Positions 47,020 to 57,252 of a stretch of DNA of 64,000 nt are shown piece after piece. The first letter of the stretch is position 1, and every line of letters starts with the position of its first letter. A program made the position numbers and the translations under genes. The notes beneath the pieces are model-generated. The model was not told the origin of the DNA. It did not search any database and worked only from the letters and a program-made list of their open reading frames with translations. Where the stretch lies: assembly GCF_020622265.1 (NCBI RefSeq), contig NZ_JACNMQ010000002.1, forward strand, positions 620,001-684,000, written 5' to 3'. Source of the stretch: Halomonas sp. M20 (GTDB lineage Bacteria > Pseudomonadota > Gammaproteobacteria > Pseudomonadales > Halomonadaceae).

Positions 47020-49592
47020 CTACTGCTGTGCTGGATCGCTACGTACCCAGCATCAACTGCCAGGGCTGCGTGAGCAAGATTCGCCGTACCCTGCAAGCCG
47101 AGGATGAGACTGCAGAAGTCACAGGCTTTCCGGATGACAAGCGGGTCGAGATCGCAAGCCGCCTCGACGAGCAGCGTGTCGATGCGCTGCTCGAGGAAGC
47201 CGGCCACCCGCCTCGGGAACGCGACACGACCGGTGTCGAAGAAGAGAGCGAAGAGGATAAGGCCGTATCTTCCACCGACGTCGAGGCCACCCCCGCGGCT
47301 AACGCAGCGGAGACTACCGGCATCGATCAGCGACTGGCGATTTCCGGCATGACCTGCGCGGGCTGCGTCAATACCGTGCAGAAGGCGCTCAAGGCGACAC
47401 CGGGGGTCACTCATGCCCAGGTCAATTTCGGCAACCACACTGCGGAGGTGAGTGGCGACGCCCCTCTCGATCGGTTGGTCAAGGCGGTGGAAGACGTCGG
47501 CTACGGCGCCAGCGCCATCGAGGATCTGCGTCAGGCTCAGCAGACCAAGCAGGAACAGGATGCCCGGGAGTACAAGAAACGCCTGCGTGGTAGTGCTCTC
47601 GCCCTTGGTCTGGGTGTGCCGCTGATGGTGCTGATGTTCATCTACCATCCTCTTCCCCAAGGCTGGGGCAAACTGTTCTGGCTGGTGGTCGGCGCGCTGA
47701 GTCTCGGGGTGCTGGTGGGGCCCGGACGGCACTTCTTCGTCAATGCCTGGAAGACGTTCACCCAGCATCAGGCCAACATGGATACCTTGATTGCCCTGGG
47801 CACCGGCACTGCCTGGCTCTACTCCATGGTGGTGGTGCTGTTTTCCGACTGGCTGCCGGAGGTCGCCCAGGGGGTCTACTTTGAAGCCTCGGCCATGGTC
47901 ATTGGTTTAATCCTACTGGGTCAGGCCATGGAGCTGAAGGCCCGTGGGCGCACCAGCGATGCACTGAAGCGCCTGCTGGATCTGCAGAGCAAGACCGCTC
48001 GAGTGATTCGCGATGGCCATGAGCAGGAGATCCCGCTTGACGAAGTGCGCCAAGGCGATCAGCTTCGCGTGCGCCCTGGAGAGCGGCTACCGGTGGATGG
48101 CGAAGTGACCGAAGGCTCGAGCTATATCGACGAATCCATGCTCACCGGGGAACCCGAACCGGTCTCCAAGCAGGAAGGCAGCGAGGTCAGCGCCGGCACG
48201 GTCAACGGCCGGGGTGGCCTGGTGTATCGCGCGACCCATGTCGGCGACGACACTCGTCTGGGGCGCATCACCGAACAGGTGGCGAAGGCTCAGAACTCGC
48301 GCCCGCCCATCGGCAAGCTGGCAGATCAGGTATCCGCCATCTTCGTGCCCAGCGTAATGATCATCGCCGTGATCACCGCGCTGATCTGGTTCAACGTTGG
48401 CCCGGCGCCAGCGCTAACCCATATGCTGGTTACCGCCACTACGGTACTGATCATCGCCTGCCCTTGCGCCTTGGGCTTGGCCACTCCGATCTCCACCATG
48501 ATCGGCGTGGGCAAGGCAGCAGAAATGGGCGTGCTGGTAAGAAGCGGCGAGGCGCTGCAGACCGCAAGCCGACTTACCACCCTGGTGGTGGACAAGACCG
48601 GCACCCTGACGGAAGGCAAACCCCAGGTCACGGATGCCGAAATTCTGGAAGGCGAGAAACTGGACGCGCTGGGCCTGGTAGCGGCACTGGAGCAAGGCTC
48701 CGAGCATCCTCTGGCGGCCGCACTGATGGAACATGCACAGTCGGAAGGCGCAACCACCGCTTCCATCGATGCCTTCGAGAGCGTCACCGGGCGCGGCGTC
48801 ACCGCACGAACTCAAGATGGAAACATTCTGCGCTTGGGTAACGCCAAGCTGTTGAGTGAAGCGGGAATCGATCTGAAGTCCGGCAATGGCGTAGCACGGC
48901 GTCTTGAAGATCAAGCCCGCACGGTCATCTATCTCGCCAAGGATGAGCGTCTGATTGCACTCTTCGGCGTCAGCGACCCGCTGCGTTCTGATACCGTCGC
49001 GGCGGTCAAGCGCTTGCAGGAAGATGGTCTCAAGATCGTCATGCTCACCGGGGACAACCCCCATACCGCCGCCGCCATCGCCCGGGAAGTGGGAATCGAC
49101 CACTACCGGGCAGAGTTGATGCCGGAAGACAAGCACGCGGAAATCGAACGCCTCCAAGGCAGCGGCAAAGTAGTTGGCATGGTCGGCGACGGCATCAACG
49201 ACGCACCGGCCCTGGCTCGGGCGGACGTGGGGTTTGCGATTGGCCAAGGCACAGACGTGGCCATCGAGAGCGCCGGTATCACGCTGATGCGCGGCTCCTT
49301 GCACGGCATCGCCGATGCCATCGAATTGAGTCGGGCCACGATAAAGAACATCAAACAGAACCTCTGGGGCGCCTTCGGCTACAACGCTCTGTGCATCCCC
49401 ATCGCCGCGGGCGTCCTGTATCCCTTCACCGGCGCTTTGCTCTCGCCGATGATTGCCGGGGCCGCCATGTCGCTCTCTTCCGTGACCGTGGTCAGCAACG
49501 CCAATCGGCTGCGGCTGTTCAAGACTTCTGCCCAGGAAAAAGGAGCGGTGCAAGAACCCTCCCAGCAAACACACCAGGAGGTTATGTCATGA
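47016..49592 (+). CDS. copA: Copper-type P1B heavy-metal translocating ATPase
   Basis: An 858-residue P-type ATPase exporting monovalent copper (or silver). Two N-terminal metal-binding domains: an atypical one with NCQGC (Cys15, Cys18) and a standard one with GMTCAGC (Cys114, Cys117). An acidic linker separates them. The transmembrane core has the CPC motif in [11 protein letters not shown] near residue 481, actuator TGEPEPV, phosphorylation site DKTGT near 526, HP motif in [10 protein letters not shown] near 566, and [16 protein letters not shown] near 730. The conserved C-terminal helices with [15 protein letters not shown] and [15 protein letters not shown] match CopA. Coupled to MerR upstream and a tiny gene downstream. 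Confidence 0.94.
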   Translation: MTTAVLDRYVPSINCQGCVSKIRRTLQAEDETAEVTGFPDDKRVEIASRLDEQRVDALLEEAGHPPRERDTTGVEEESEEDKAVSSTDVEATPAANAAETTGIDQRLAISGMTCAGCVNTVQKALKATPGVTHAQVNFGNHTAEVSGDAPLDRLVKAVEDVGYGASAIEDLRQAQQTKQEQDAREYKKRLRGSALALGLGVPLMVLMFIYHPLPQGWGKLFWLVVGALSLGVLVGPGRHFFVNAWKTFTQHQANMDTLIALGTGTAWLYSMVVVLFSDWLPEVAQGVYFEASAMVIGLILLGQAMELKARGRTSDALKRLLDLQSKTARVIRDGHEQEIPLDEVRQGDQLRVRPGERLPVDGEVTEGSSYIDESMLTGEPEPVSKQEGSEVSAGTVNGRGGLVYRATHVGDDTRLGRITEQVAKAQNSRPPIGKLADQVSAIFVPSVMIIAVITALIWFNVGPAPALTHMLVTATTVLIIACPCALGLATPISTMIGVGKAAEMGVLVRSGEALQTASRLTTLVVDKTGTLTEGKPQVTDAEILEGEKLDALGLVAALEQGSEHPLAAALMEHAQSEGATTASIDAFESVTGRGVTARTQDGNILRLGNAKLLSEAGIDLKSGNGVARRLEDQARTVIYLAKDERLIALFGVSDPLRSDTVAAVKRLQEDGLKIVMLTGDNPHTAAAIAREVGIDHYRAELMPEDKHAEIERLQGSGKVVGMVGDGINDAPALARADVGFAIGQGTDVAIESAGITLMRGSLHGIADAIELSRATIKNIKQNLWGAFGYNALCIPIAAGVLYPFTGALLSPMIAGAAMSLSSVTVVSNANRLRLFKTSAQEKGAVQEPSQQTHQEVMS

Positions 49593-49693
49593 GCTGGCTC
49601 GTCAATCTAGGTGGCTTGGCAGTGATTGCGCTGATCGTCTGGTGGTTCTGGGGAGATCAGTTGGGCCTGCGTAACCAGGATATGGATAAATAG
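49589..49693 (+). CDS. 34-residue single-pass membrane peptide coupled to copA
   Basis: An open frame [20 protein letters not shown] followed by a short polar tail, with one clear transmembrane helix. Its ATG overlaps the copA stop (ATGA), and GGAGG lies just ahead of it inside the copA end, so translation is well supported. The N-terminal pattern resembles the membrane anchor of cupredoxin-like proteins that I recall beside CopA genes, but no copper-binding domain follows. It may be a truncated anchor or a genuine small subunit of the pump. Confidence 0.6.
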   Translation: MSWLVNLGGLAVIALIVWWFWGDQLGLRNQDMDK

Positions 49694-49726
49694 GCCTATA
49701 CAATCACACCCAGCATCGATATCGCC

Positions 49727-49760
49727 TGCCTGAAAGCCAGCGACCGCCGGCTTTCAGGCA
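49727..49760. terminator. Terminator between the copA operon and the GGDEF gene
   Basis: A perfect 12-bp stem (49727-49738 with 49749-49760) between convergent genes. The right arm overlaps the stop codon of the GGDEF gene. No strong T tract is present. Confidence 0.65.
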
Positions 49761-51463
49761 TGAGCATTTTGGTTCATTGCCGTCTCCCCCTGATCCCAAC
49801 AGGCAAGATCGGTAACTACCCGATTACGCCCTTCATTCTTGGCCTGATAAAGGCATCGATCCGCAGCCTTGATCAGGCCATCTGTATCATGAACGGAATC
49901 CGCCTCCATCACCCCGGCGCTGAACGTGCAGGAAAAAGATGTGCCGTTGGCGTCAAAGCCAAGTTTGCTGAAGTCCTCGCGTAATCCGTCGATGATCTTG
50001 ACGGTTTGGGCGCTGGTCGTATCATGCAGCACGATTAGAAACTCTTCACCACCATAGCGTCCGATCAAGTCCGTTTCGCGCAAGCGATGGCGCAAGAGAT
50101 CCGCTAGCACCCGAATCACCTCGTCGCCGGCCAGGTGGCCATGGGTGTCGTTGACCCGCTTGAAGAAATCGATATCCAGCATGACCCCGCACAGTGGCAA
50201 TCGCCTACGCCTGGCCTGGGCAAGAGAAGAGGCTAGTCGTTCCTTGATATCCGCATGCTTGAGCAGTCCTGTCAGCCCATCCCGCGCCAAAGCACCGGCC
50301 AACGCCCTGGCTCGGCGAGCGCAAGCAGCTATCGAAGCAACCAGGACGTTCGCGGCGATCGGCTTGACCAGGAAATCATCTCCTGCCTTGGTCATTGCCG
50401 AAAGCTGGGCATCCACATCGCCACCGGCGGATAGATAGACGATCGACACCTGCAACCAGCGTGGATGATAGCGTACCATCTGAGCAAGCTCAGGCCCTTT
50501 GCACTGCGGCATTCGCACATCCAGCACCAGAATGTCCGGCACGAAGCGCTCCATGGCGCTCAGCACCTCTTTGGGGCGCGCAAGCGTCATGACCGAGAAT
50601 CCTGCGTTCTCGAGTACCGATTGATAATGATCAAGCAGGGCCTCGTCATCATCCACCATCATGATGCGCAGCGAAGCGAGCCGATCCGGACGCAGGCGAT
50701 TGTCCAATGACTCGACGAGTCTCATCTTGTCTCGTGGTAGCGTGAAGAAGCCTTCAACCTCGGCACGCACGGCGCGTAACTGAAGTTCGAAGTCCGATGA
50801 AACGTCCGTCAGGAATAGGGGGATGGACGTCCCCATGCGCTGCTGGATCGCCTCGCCGATCGCCACGCCATCCGCCATATTATCCGCTGGCTTGTCTGTC
50901 GTGCTTGCTCCTGCAAGATGCAGGGGTAACACCAGGGCATCTGGACACTGCTGTTCGCAGGCCTGCTCCAAGGATTCTTGCGCCGCAAACTTCTGGATTC
51001 GGTAGTCAAGGCCCGAGAGCGCATGGCACAACTGCTGCGATAGCGCCTTGTCTTCTTCTAGTATGTAGACGACATGATGGCCAAGCTTATGAGGTTTTAG
51101 ATGCGACACCGCCGCTATTCCGCGCCCTTGCACGGCTTCGGCGCCGGTCGGGGATAACTCGATCCCTGCCGGGCTAGATAGTGCTTGCAGACTTGTAGCG
51201 ACCGCTTCAAAGGAACTTGCATCCCGGGACACCAGAGCCTCTTCCAACTGGCGCTCGAGCGTTCGACAGGCCGTGCCCACCTCCCCGAAGCCGAAGGTGC
51301 CCGCCGCCCCGGCCAGCCGATGAAGCCGCAAGCGTATGTCTGCCCAGGCGTTACTACTCCTATCGCAATGGGCGCTCTCACGCAGCGACGCGATCTCCTC
51401 TTTCAGCCACACACCATACTCCTGGCGTAGCTGTAGTAATCGCTGGTTACTTTTCTGCCTCAT
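49754..51463 (-). CDS. Hpt-REC-REC-GGDEF diguanylate cyclase
   Basis: A 569-residue signalling protein. The N-terminal Hpt domain has LHRLAGAAGTFGF with the phosphorylatable His near residue 48. The first receiver (about 130-255) is degenerate: the acceptor site reads DALVLPLHL, with Pro in place of Asp. The second receiver (about 265-380) is complete, with VDDDE, LVLDVRMP and KPI. The GGDEF domain (about 395-550) is active-looking, with GGEEF and an RETD inhibitory site five residues upstream. It should make c-di-GMP when phosphorylated. The start overlaps the receiver gene's stop (ATGA), in an operon with a kinase. Confidence 0.92.
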   Translation of the reverse strand: MRQKSNQRLLQLRQEYGVWLKEEIASLRESAHCDRSSNAWADIRLRLHRLAGAAGTFGFGEVGTACRTLERQLEEALVSRDASSFEAVATSLQALSSPAGIELSPTGAEAVQGRGIAAVSHLKPHKLGHHVVYILEEDKALSQQLCHALSGLDYRIQKFAAQESLEQACEQQCPDALVLPLHLAGASTTDKPADNMADGVAIGEAIQQRMGTSIPLFLTDVSSDFELQLRAVRAEVEGFFTLPRDKMRLVESLDNRLRPDRLASLRIMMVDDDEALLDHYQSVLENAGFSVMTLARPKEVLSAMERFVPDILVLDVRMPQCKGPELAQMVRYHPRWLQVSIVYLSAGGDVDAQLSAMTKAGDDFLVKPIAANVLVASIAACARRARALAGALARDGLTGLLKHADIKERLASSLAQARRRRLPLCGVMLDIDFFKRVNDTHGHLAGDEVIRVLADLLRHRLRETDLIGRYGGEEFLIVLHDTTSAQTVKIIDGLREDFSKLGFDANGTSFSCTFSAGVMEADSVHDTDGLIKAADRCLYQAKNEGRNRVVTDLACWDQGETAMNQNAHA

Positions 51464-51936
51464 GGATTATTTTCCTGCTTCTGAAAGTCTTCCCAGATCG
51501 TCCCGAGCCTTGCTGCCAGTCCAACCGGATCGAACGGCTTGACGATGACGGCACTCGCATTCAGGTCGAAATAGCGCTGATGATCGGCTTCTTCCGTCTT
51601 GGCGGTCATGAACACCACCGGCCTCCTGGAGACGTCCAACACCTTGGACAGCTCGATCAGTGTCGTTGGTCCGTCCATGTCCGGCATCATGACGTCCAGG
51701 AGTAGCAGGTCGGGGGCATAGGCCGGCGCCTGTTCGATGGCTTGCTCACCATAGGAGCAGCTCAGCACCGACAACCCACCTAGAGTTTCAAGTGCCACTC
51801 GTGTAATGGCGATGATCGACTCGTCATCTTCCACATGTAGCACCCGTTGAAATGTTGCTGTGATGGGTGCTGCCAAATCCTGCTCAGGAGGAGATTGCGC
51901 GAATGGTGCAGCGGTATTCTCGATATTATTTGCCAT
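51460..51936 (-). CDS. Stand-alone response regulator receiver protein
   Basis: A 158-residue single-domain receiver. A ~30-residue Pro/Ala-rich N-terminal extension precedes VLHVEDDESIIAITRVAL. The acceptor Asp is in LLLLDVMMPDMDG near residue 85, the switch Thr in VVFMTAKT near 110 and Lys in AVIVKPFDP near 133. All active-site residues are present and there is no output domain, as in CheY or Spo0F-type relay proteins. It starts 2 bases after the kinase stop and overlaps the GGDEF gene start. Confidence 0.93.
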   Translation of the reverse strand: MANNIENTAAPFAQSPPEQDLAAPITATFQRVLHVEDDESIIAITRVALETLGGLSVLSCSYGEQAIEQAPAYAPDLLLLDVMMPDMDGPTTLIELSKVLDVSRRPVVFMTAKTEEADHQRYFDLNASAVIVKPFDPVGLAARLGTIWEDFQKQENNP

Positions 51937-51938
51937 GC

Positions 51939-54776
51939 TTATTTTCTCTCGCCTTGATCACACATTGCCTGCGCGGCATGCGCTGGATCATCCGATGCCA
52001 AGGGCAACAACAACCAGAACGTGGTGCCTTGATCGGCCATCGATCGAAAACCAATCGACCCACTCATCTGCTCGATATATTGTTTGGTAATTGCCAGTCC
52101 CAACCCCGTGCCGCTTTGAGGGCGCGTATCGTCCGCCTTGGCCTGGGCAAAATGCTGGAAAACCTTGGAATGGAACTCGCTGGGAATACCGTGGCCCTGA
52201 TCGATGACATCGATCCACACATGATCATCTTCGACTCGATAGCACACCTGGACGAGGCCGCCTCTGGACGAGAACTTGATGGCGTTGGATAGCAGGTTGG
52301 ACATCACCTGGCCGAAACGCAGGCTGTCGATCTCGATGCTGGCTTGCCTCTCGCCGACCAGCTCGAGTTGAACGTCGTATTGGGCCGCATAGCCAAGATT
52401 GATGGCGACAGCTTCTTCCAGAAGTGGACGCAGCAAGTGCCTTTGCATGTCGAAGGCCATCTTGTCGGCGTCGAGCTTTTCCCAGTCAAGTAGATCGTTG
52501 ACCAATTGCCCTAAACGCTGCGTATTGCGCTGGGCAAGAGAGAGCATCTCGGCCATGGCCGGGGGTGCGACTCCTACCGCACCTGCATTGATCAGATCCA
52601 ACGCCCCCTTGATGGAGGTCAATGGGGTACGCAGTTCATGACTGACGACGGCAACGAACTCCCGCTTTAATTGCTCGAGCTTGCGCTGCTCGGTGATATC
52701 CTGAATTTGAGCCACGAAATACTGGGGCTCCCCGGCGGAATCACGGACCAGCGATACCGACAGCTGCGCCCAGATAGTATTGCCACTACTCGTGATATAA
52801 CGCTTGCTCAGCTGATAGTTCGCAATATCCCCATCAATCAATTGTGCTACCGAGGCCAAATCCGCGGCCAGATCGTCCGGATGAGTCAAGGTCGGGAAGT
52901 CGGTTGTCAGCAACTCCTCTCGCGAGTAATCCAGCATGTCGCAGAGGGCACGATTTACCTCAAGAAAATTACCCTCCAACGATACAAGGGCCATGCCCTG
53001 CCGAGCAGTTTCGAAGGCACCGCGAAACTGGGATTCGCTGATCTGTAACGCTTCTTCCATCGACTGCAATTGGCTACGATCGATAGCGACGCCTAGATAT
53101 CCGGTGATATTCCCCACAACGTCGTGAATTGCGCTGACTACAAGATGTATCCTTCGATGGCTTCCATCATGGCAAACATAGGTCCAGTCGCGGCGCTCGC
53201 TGATACCTCGGCTCGGATTGACGGTTAGTGCTGCAAAGCCTTCGATGGGTTCATCTAACGCTCTTGAGAGTTCGGCAGCGCGTTGACTGATCTCGTCGTC
53301 ATGATGAAAGTCCAGCACCGTGAAATGGCCTACGACTTCCTCGGCAAAATAGCCCAATAGCCCTTCGGCACCGGAATTGAACAGCGTGATTCGCCCCTCG
53401 AGATCCGTGGCGATGATGGCGACTTCTGTCGCCGCATCGACCACTGCTTGAAGGTGGGTGCGAACCTCTGCGCTCTCCTGCTCGGCTTTTTTGCGGGCAG
53501 TAATATCCATATGGGTTCCGGCCATGACAAGAGGCTTGCCTTTGGTATCCCATTCGACCAGGCGCCCCCGATCGTGCACCCACACCCACTGTCCATTCTT
53601 ATGCTTCATACGGTACTGAATATCGTAGGCCGGTAGCTCACCGCTGATATGACGCTTGCACATGAGCAAGGCCAAGGCGATGTCCTCTGGATGAGCCAGT
53701 GATATCCAGGTCTCCACTGTAGTGGGGTCAAGCTCTTCCAGGGAGTAGCCTACGATCTCCGCCCAGCGCTCGTTGAGGCAAGTGACCCCGGTCTGCACGT
53801 TCCACTCCCAGGTGCCCGCCTGGGTACCCTGCAGAATCAGCTCCAACCGCCGACGCTCTTCACGCAATGTCCGGTCTATCTGGCGTTTTTCGGTAATGTC
53901 ATGCATGGCCACGACCGCGCCGGCCCGTACACCTTTCGGGGAGTGAAAAACCTGCCCGTTGCAAATCACATGGCGGGGCGCTTGATCAACCGTCTTGATG
54001 CAGATTTCCTGATTGCGTACCCATTCACCGTTCCAGGCGCGCTTGAGCGGGATTCGCTCTTCGGCTAGTGGAGTTTCGCCATCCGCTTCGCATAGATTAA
54101 ACTGGTTGACCCATTTTTCAGGCGTCGAATAGGAAGGGACGCTCGCGTGCCAGGTTCTGGCCTGCAGATTGAACAAGCTGAGTTCACCGCTTGCATTGCT
54201 GGCCACGACCCCTTCCGGTAGCGCCTCAAGCAGGCTGTCGAGCATTGCATGGTTCGCTTGGGCGACGCGTTTTTCGGCGTTTATTTCGAGCAAACTTGTC
54301 ACAAGACATGCCAACTCTTCCAGAGCCTGACGCTGCCGGTCATCGAGTTGTCTCGGTGTGTTATCAATGACGCATAGTGTGCCGAGTCGACAATCATTGG
54401 CGGCGGTCAGCGGTACTCCGGCATAAAAGCGGATATGGGGCTCACCTATGACCAATGGATTGTCCGTGAAGCGTGGATCGCGCGAAGCATCCATCACCTC
54501 CATAAGACTTTCACGCTCGATGGTATGGGCGCAAAAAGCCTGATCACGAGGCGTTTCCCGTACCTCAAGTCCTACCTGGCTCTTGAACCACTGACGCTTC
54601 TCGTCCACTAGGGAAATGAGTGCAATAGGCACCTCGCAGATCAATGCTGCCAAGCGCGTGATTGCATCGAAGCTCTCTTCGGCCTCAGTATCGAGAATGC
54701 CGTATTCATGAAGGGTTGCCAGCCGCTCGGATTCGCCTTCACTACCCTCAACCATCCATTCGAGTACCTGCGCCAT
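51939..54776 (-). CDS. GAF/multi-PAS sensor histidine kinase
   Basis: A 945-residue kinase without transmembrane segments. An N-terminal GAF domain (about 15-165) contains FCAHTI and RFYAGVPLTA. Four PAS/PAC domains follow (roughly 175-290, 305-425, 435-560, 565-685). The HisKA domain has FVAVVSHELRTPLTSIKGAL near residue 705, and the HATPase domain has NLLSNAIKFSSRGG, VIDQGHGIPSEF and SGTGLGLAITKQYIEQM. It lacks its own receiver. The start at ATG 54776 is preceded by AGGAG; a further six codons upstream are unlikely. It probably phosphorylates the receiver encoded next. Confidence 0.93.
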   Translation of the reverse strand: MAQVLEWMVEGSEGESERLATLHEYGILDTEAEESFDAITRLAALICEVPIALISLVDEKRQWFKSQVGLEVRETPRDQAFCAHTIERESLMEVMDASRDPRFTDNPLVIGEPHIRFYAGVPLTAANDCRLGTLCVIDNTPRQLDDRQRQALEELACLVTSLLEINAEKRVAQANHAMLDSLLEALPEGVVASNASGELSLFNLQARTWHASVPSYSTPEKWVNQFNLCEADGETPLAEERIPLKRAWNGEWVRNQEICIKTVDQAPRHVICNGQVFHSPKGVRAGAVVAMHDITEKRQIDRTLREERRRLELILQGTQAGTWEWNVQTGVTCLNERWAEIVGYSLEELDPTTVETWISLAHPEDIALALLMCKRHISGELPAYDIQYRMKHKNGQWVWVHDRGRLVEWDTKGKPLVMAGTHMDITARKKAEQESAEVRTHLQAVVDAATEVAIIATDLEGRITLFNSGAEGLLGYFAEEVVGHFTVLDFHHDDEISQRAAELSRALDEPIEGFAALTVNPSRGISERRDWTYVCHDGSHRRIHLVVSAIHDVVGNITGYLGVAIDRSQLQSMEEALQISESQFRGAFETARQGMALVSLEGNFLEVNRALCDMLDYSREELLTTDFPTLTHPDDLAADLASVAQLIDGDIANYQLSKRYITSSGNTIWAQLSVSLVRDSAGEPQYFVAQIQDITEQRKLEQLKREFVAVVSHELRTPLTSIKGALDLINAGAVGVAPPAMAEMLSLAQRNTQRLGQLVNDLLDWEKLDADKMAFDMQRHLLRPLLEEAVAINLGYAAQYDVQLELVGERQASIEIDSLRFGQVMSNLLSNAIKFSSRGGLVQVCYRVEDDHVWIDVIDQGHGIPSEFHSKVFQHFAQAKADDTRPQSGTGLGLAITKQYIEQMSGSIGFRSMADQGTTFWLLLPLASDDPAHAAQAMCDQGERK

Positions 54777-54996
54777 GCAGGATCTCCTACACATAAGCCT
54801 TATTAACCAGACTTATCGGTCAAGCGGCATAAAAGCTGAAGTGTTTATTACAAAGTTTTCTCTCATAGGGAATAGCAAAATCGGTGAACACCCCTGACTG
54901 AATGCTTCTGGCAGGACTAGCCCATCCCACTAAGCATTGAACCCGGGATTTTGCTAGCCTGAGAGCCAGACTGACAATCAGACAAGGGGGATCACG

Positions 54997-55416
54997 ATGC
55001 CGCGACTCGACGGCGTACTGGAAACCGCACTCTATGTCACGGACATGGGCAAGGCCCGACGTTTCTTCGAGAAGGTGATGGGGCTTGAGGCTTTTACTGC
55101 GGATCATCGCTTCACCGCCTATGATGCCGGCGGTAAAAGCGTGCTACTGCTGTTTCTCGAAGGCGCCACCTCGGAAACAGTGGTACTGCCAAAAGATATG
55201 GGCACTATTCCGCCCCACGACGGCAGTGGACGCATCCACATGGCTTTCGCTATCGCTGCGGATCAACTCGATGCCTGGGAGCAGCAGTTGGAAACTCAAG
55301 GCATCGAGATCGAAGGGCGCACCCATTGGCCCAAGGGTGGCGAAAGCCTGTACTTCCGTGACCCGGACGGGCATCTTCTGGAGCTGGCGACACCCGGGCT
55401 ATGGCCTAATTATTGA
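54997..55416 (+). CDS. VOC-family (glyoxalase/bleomycin-resistance type) protein
   Basis: A 139-residue vicinal-oxygen-chelate protein with two beta-alpha-beta modules. LETALYVTDMGKARRFFEKVMGL opens module 1, and GRIHMAFAIAADQLDAWEQQLE and SLYFRDPDGHLLELATPG belong to module 2. Candidate metal ligands are the His in RIHMAF and the Glu in HLLELAT. AAGGGGG lies just before the ATG. The stop overlaps the recJ stop on the other strand by several bases. The substrate is unknown. Confidence 0.88.
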   Translation: MPRLDGVLETALYVTDMGKARRFFEKVMGLEAFTADHRFTAYDAGGKSVLLLFLEGATSETVVLPKDMGTIPPHDGSGRIHMAFAIAADQLDAWEQQLETQGIEIEGRTHWPKGGESLYFRDPDGHLLELATPGLWPNY

Positions 55417-57215
55417 ACTATATCGGCATGCTCGATCATCAACTGCAACGACTCCCGCCCTTTCCAGCGATTGCGCGAGAGTTTATAGGCGCAATGCAAT
55501 CGCGCTCCCAAACCGAAGGGCGGTGCCTCACCTGGTGACAAGGCACGAAACCAGATCGCGCGAGAGCTGATACCGCCATTCGACAGCTCAAGCATCAGGT
55601 GTGTGCCGTCGGTGCCCACCACACGCAGATTCTCGACCATGAATTCCCCTTCGAACAGCGGCGCATCAAATTCCCGCCCGTAAGGCGCCAGGCCTTCGAG
55701 CTCATCCAGAGTATTCAGCGATAACTGCTGGGCCCGCAATTCGCCGTCGGTGAAGATACACGGGTAGAGTTCCCGATCGCCAAGCTGCTCACTGACCGCC
55801 TGACGCAGCGCACTCTGAAAGGCATGAAATGCATCCTTTGGTACGCCAATGCCCGCCGCACCGCGATGTCCACCGAAGCGCGGCAGAGCCTGGGGGCCCA
55901 ACTCATGGGCACGTTGCAGGGCATCGCGCAGATGCAATCCTTCAATGGAGCGCCCGGAGCCGGTCAACATACCCGGTGCCGCCGCCGGGGTGAGCACAAA
56001 GGCCGGTCGACCGAAAGCCTGCACCAGTCGCGAGGCAACGATGCCCTGCACGCCGGCATGCCCGTCCTCGAGAAAAACCACCAGCACCTGCTCTCCCTGG
56101 GCCAGATCATCCATTGCCAAGGTGCGAGCGGTGTCGACCATGTCCAGCTCGATGGCCTTGCGGGATTGATTGTCCTGATCAAGCACTTCGAGATGTGTTC
56201 GGGCGCTGGCCTCGTCGGCGGCGAGCATGAAATGCAGCGCCGCGTAGGGGTCGTCGAGCCGCGAACGGGCATTGATGCGCGGTCCCATCTGAAAGGCCAG
56301 GGTCTCAGCATCGAAGGGTACGCTATCGGCGCCCAGACGTTCAGCCATCGCCCGCCAGCAGGCGGCTTCCATACGGTTAATCAGCGTCAGGCCCTGAGTG
56401 ACCACGGCGCGATTGATGGCGCTGCCCCCCAGGGACACGCAATCCGCCACGGTGCCGAGCGCCACATAGGAGAGCCAGGGCGAGAGCTTGGGTGTTGATG
56501 ATGAAAGCACGCCGAGTTCGATCAGCACGGCCCGAGTCAATGACATGACCAGCCAGGCCACCATGCAACCGGCAATGGTATGGTCGGGGAAGCTGCAGTC
56601 GTTCCGTGTCGGGTTGACCGTGGCGTAGGCTGAAACCGGCGGCCCTTCCAAAGGCAGCGCATGGTGATCAGTGACGACGACGTCGATGCCCGCTTCGCGA
56701 AGCCGGGCGATGCGTGGCTCGTCCGAGGAACCGCAATCCGCAGTGATCACCAGGCTGGGGCGCGGCGATAGCGCCAGCGTCCGTTCAACCAGCGGCAGGC
56801 TGATACCGTAGCCATCGTTGATGCGATGTCCGATCAGACTATGCAGTTTGTGGGAGGGCACGCCAAACAGCTCGTTGAGGGTGCGCAGGATCACCACATG
56901 GGAGGTGATGCCGTCCACATCGTAATCCGTGAGGATGCCGATATGCTCGCCCTCGGTAACCGCCTGAGCGATGCGCTCCGCACTGCGGCGAGCATCCGCC
57001 AGCTTTTCCGGGTGTTCGAGGTTGCGCAGGCTGGGCGCAGTAAGCGGCGCCAATTCGCCGGCATAGCCGCTCAGGCGACCCGCCAGCACCCGCGCCTGCA
57101 ACTCGGAAAGGCCTGACGCCAAAGCGCGCTGGTAGAGCGCCTCGTCTCGCTGTCGCGGCTGAATGCGCCGGCGGATGAGATCAGCCAATGGACGTTCGCT
57201 AACCTCGACGGTCAC
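55410..57215 (-). CDS. recJ: Single-stranded-DNA-specific exonuclease RecJ
   Basis: A 601-residue DHH-family 5'-3' exonuclease. Motifs are ILTDYDVDGITSHVVIL near residue 93, ITADCGSSDEPRI near 157, VVTDHHAL near 178, and RINARSRLDDP near 312. The DHHA1 region has FGGHRGAAGIGVPKD near 466. It starts at a GTG with AGGAG five bases ahead. It acts in recombination, mismatch and base-excision repair. It follows thrC on the same strand by 37 bases. Confidence 0.95.
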   Translation of the reverse strand: MTVEVSERPLADLIRRRIQPRQRDEALYQRALASGLSELQARVLAGRLSGYAGELAPLTAPSLRNLEHPEKLADARRSAERIAQAVTEGEHIGILTDYDVDGITSHVVILRTLNELFGVPSHKLHSLIGHRINDGYGISLPLVERTLALSPRPSLVITADCGSSDEPRIARLREAGIDVVVTDHHALPLEGPPVSAYATVNPTRNDCSFPDHTIAGCMVAWLVMSLTRAVLIELGVLSSSTPKLSPWLSYVALGTVADCVSLGGSAINRAVVTQGLTLINRMEAACWRAMAERLGADSVPFDAETLAFQMGPRINARSRLDDPYAALHFMLAADEASARTHLEVLDQDNQSRKAIELDMVDTARTLAMDDLAQGEQVLVVFLEDGHAGVQGIVASRLVQAFGRPAFVLTPAAAPGMLTGSGRSIEGLHLRDALQRAHELGPQALPRFGGHRGAAGIGVPKDAFHAFQSALRQAVSEQLGDRELYPCIFTDGELRAQQLSLNTLDELEGLAPYGREFDAPLFEGEFMVENLRVVGTDGTHLMLELSNGGISSRAIWFRALSPGEAPPFGLGARLHCAYKLSRNRWKGRESLQLMIEHADIVQ

Positions 57216-57252
57216 ACGCTCTCCTGCTTCAACATCGTATTACTGATCGCCT

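Noticed and set aside
48414-49574. A 386-codon open frame opposite copA
   Set aside because: Antisense of a fully motif-supported P-type ATPase, with no recognisable domain.
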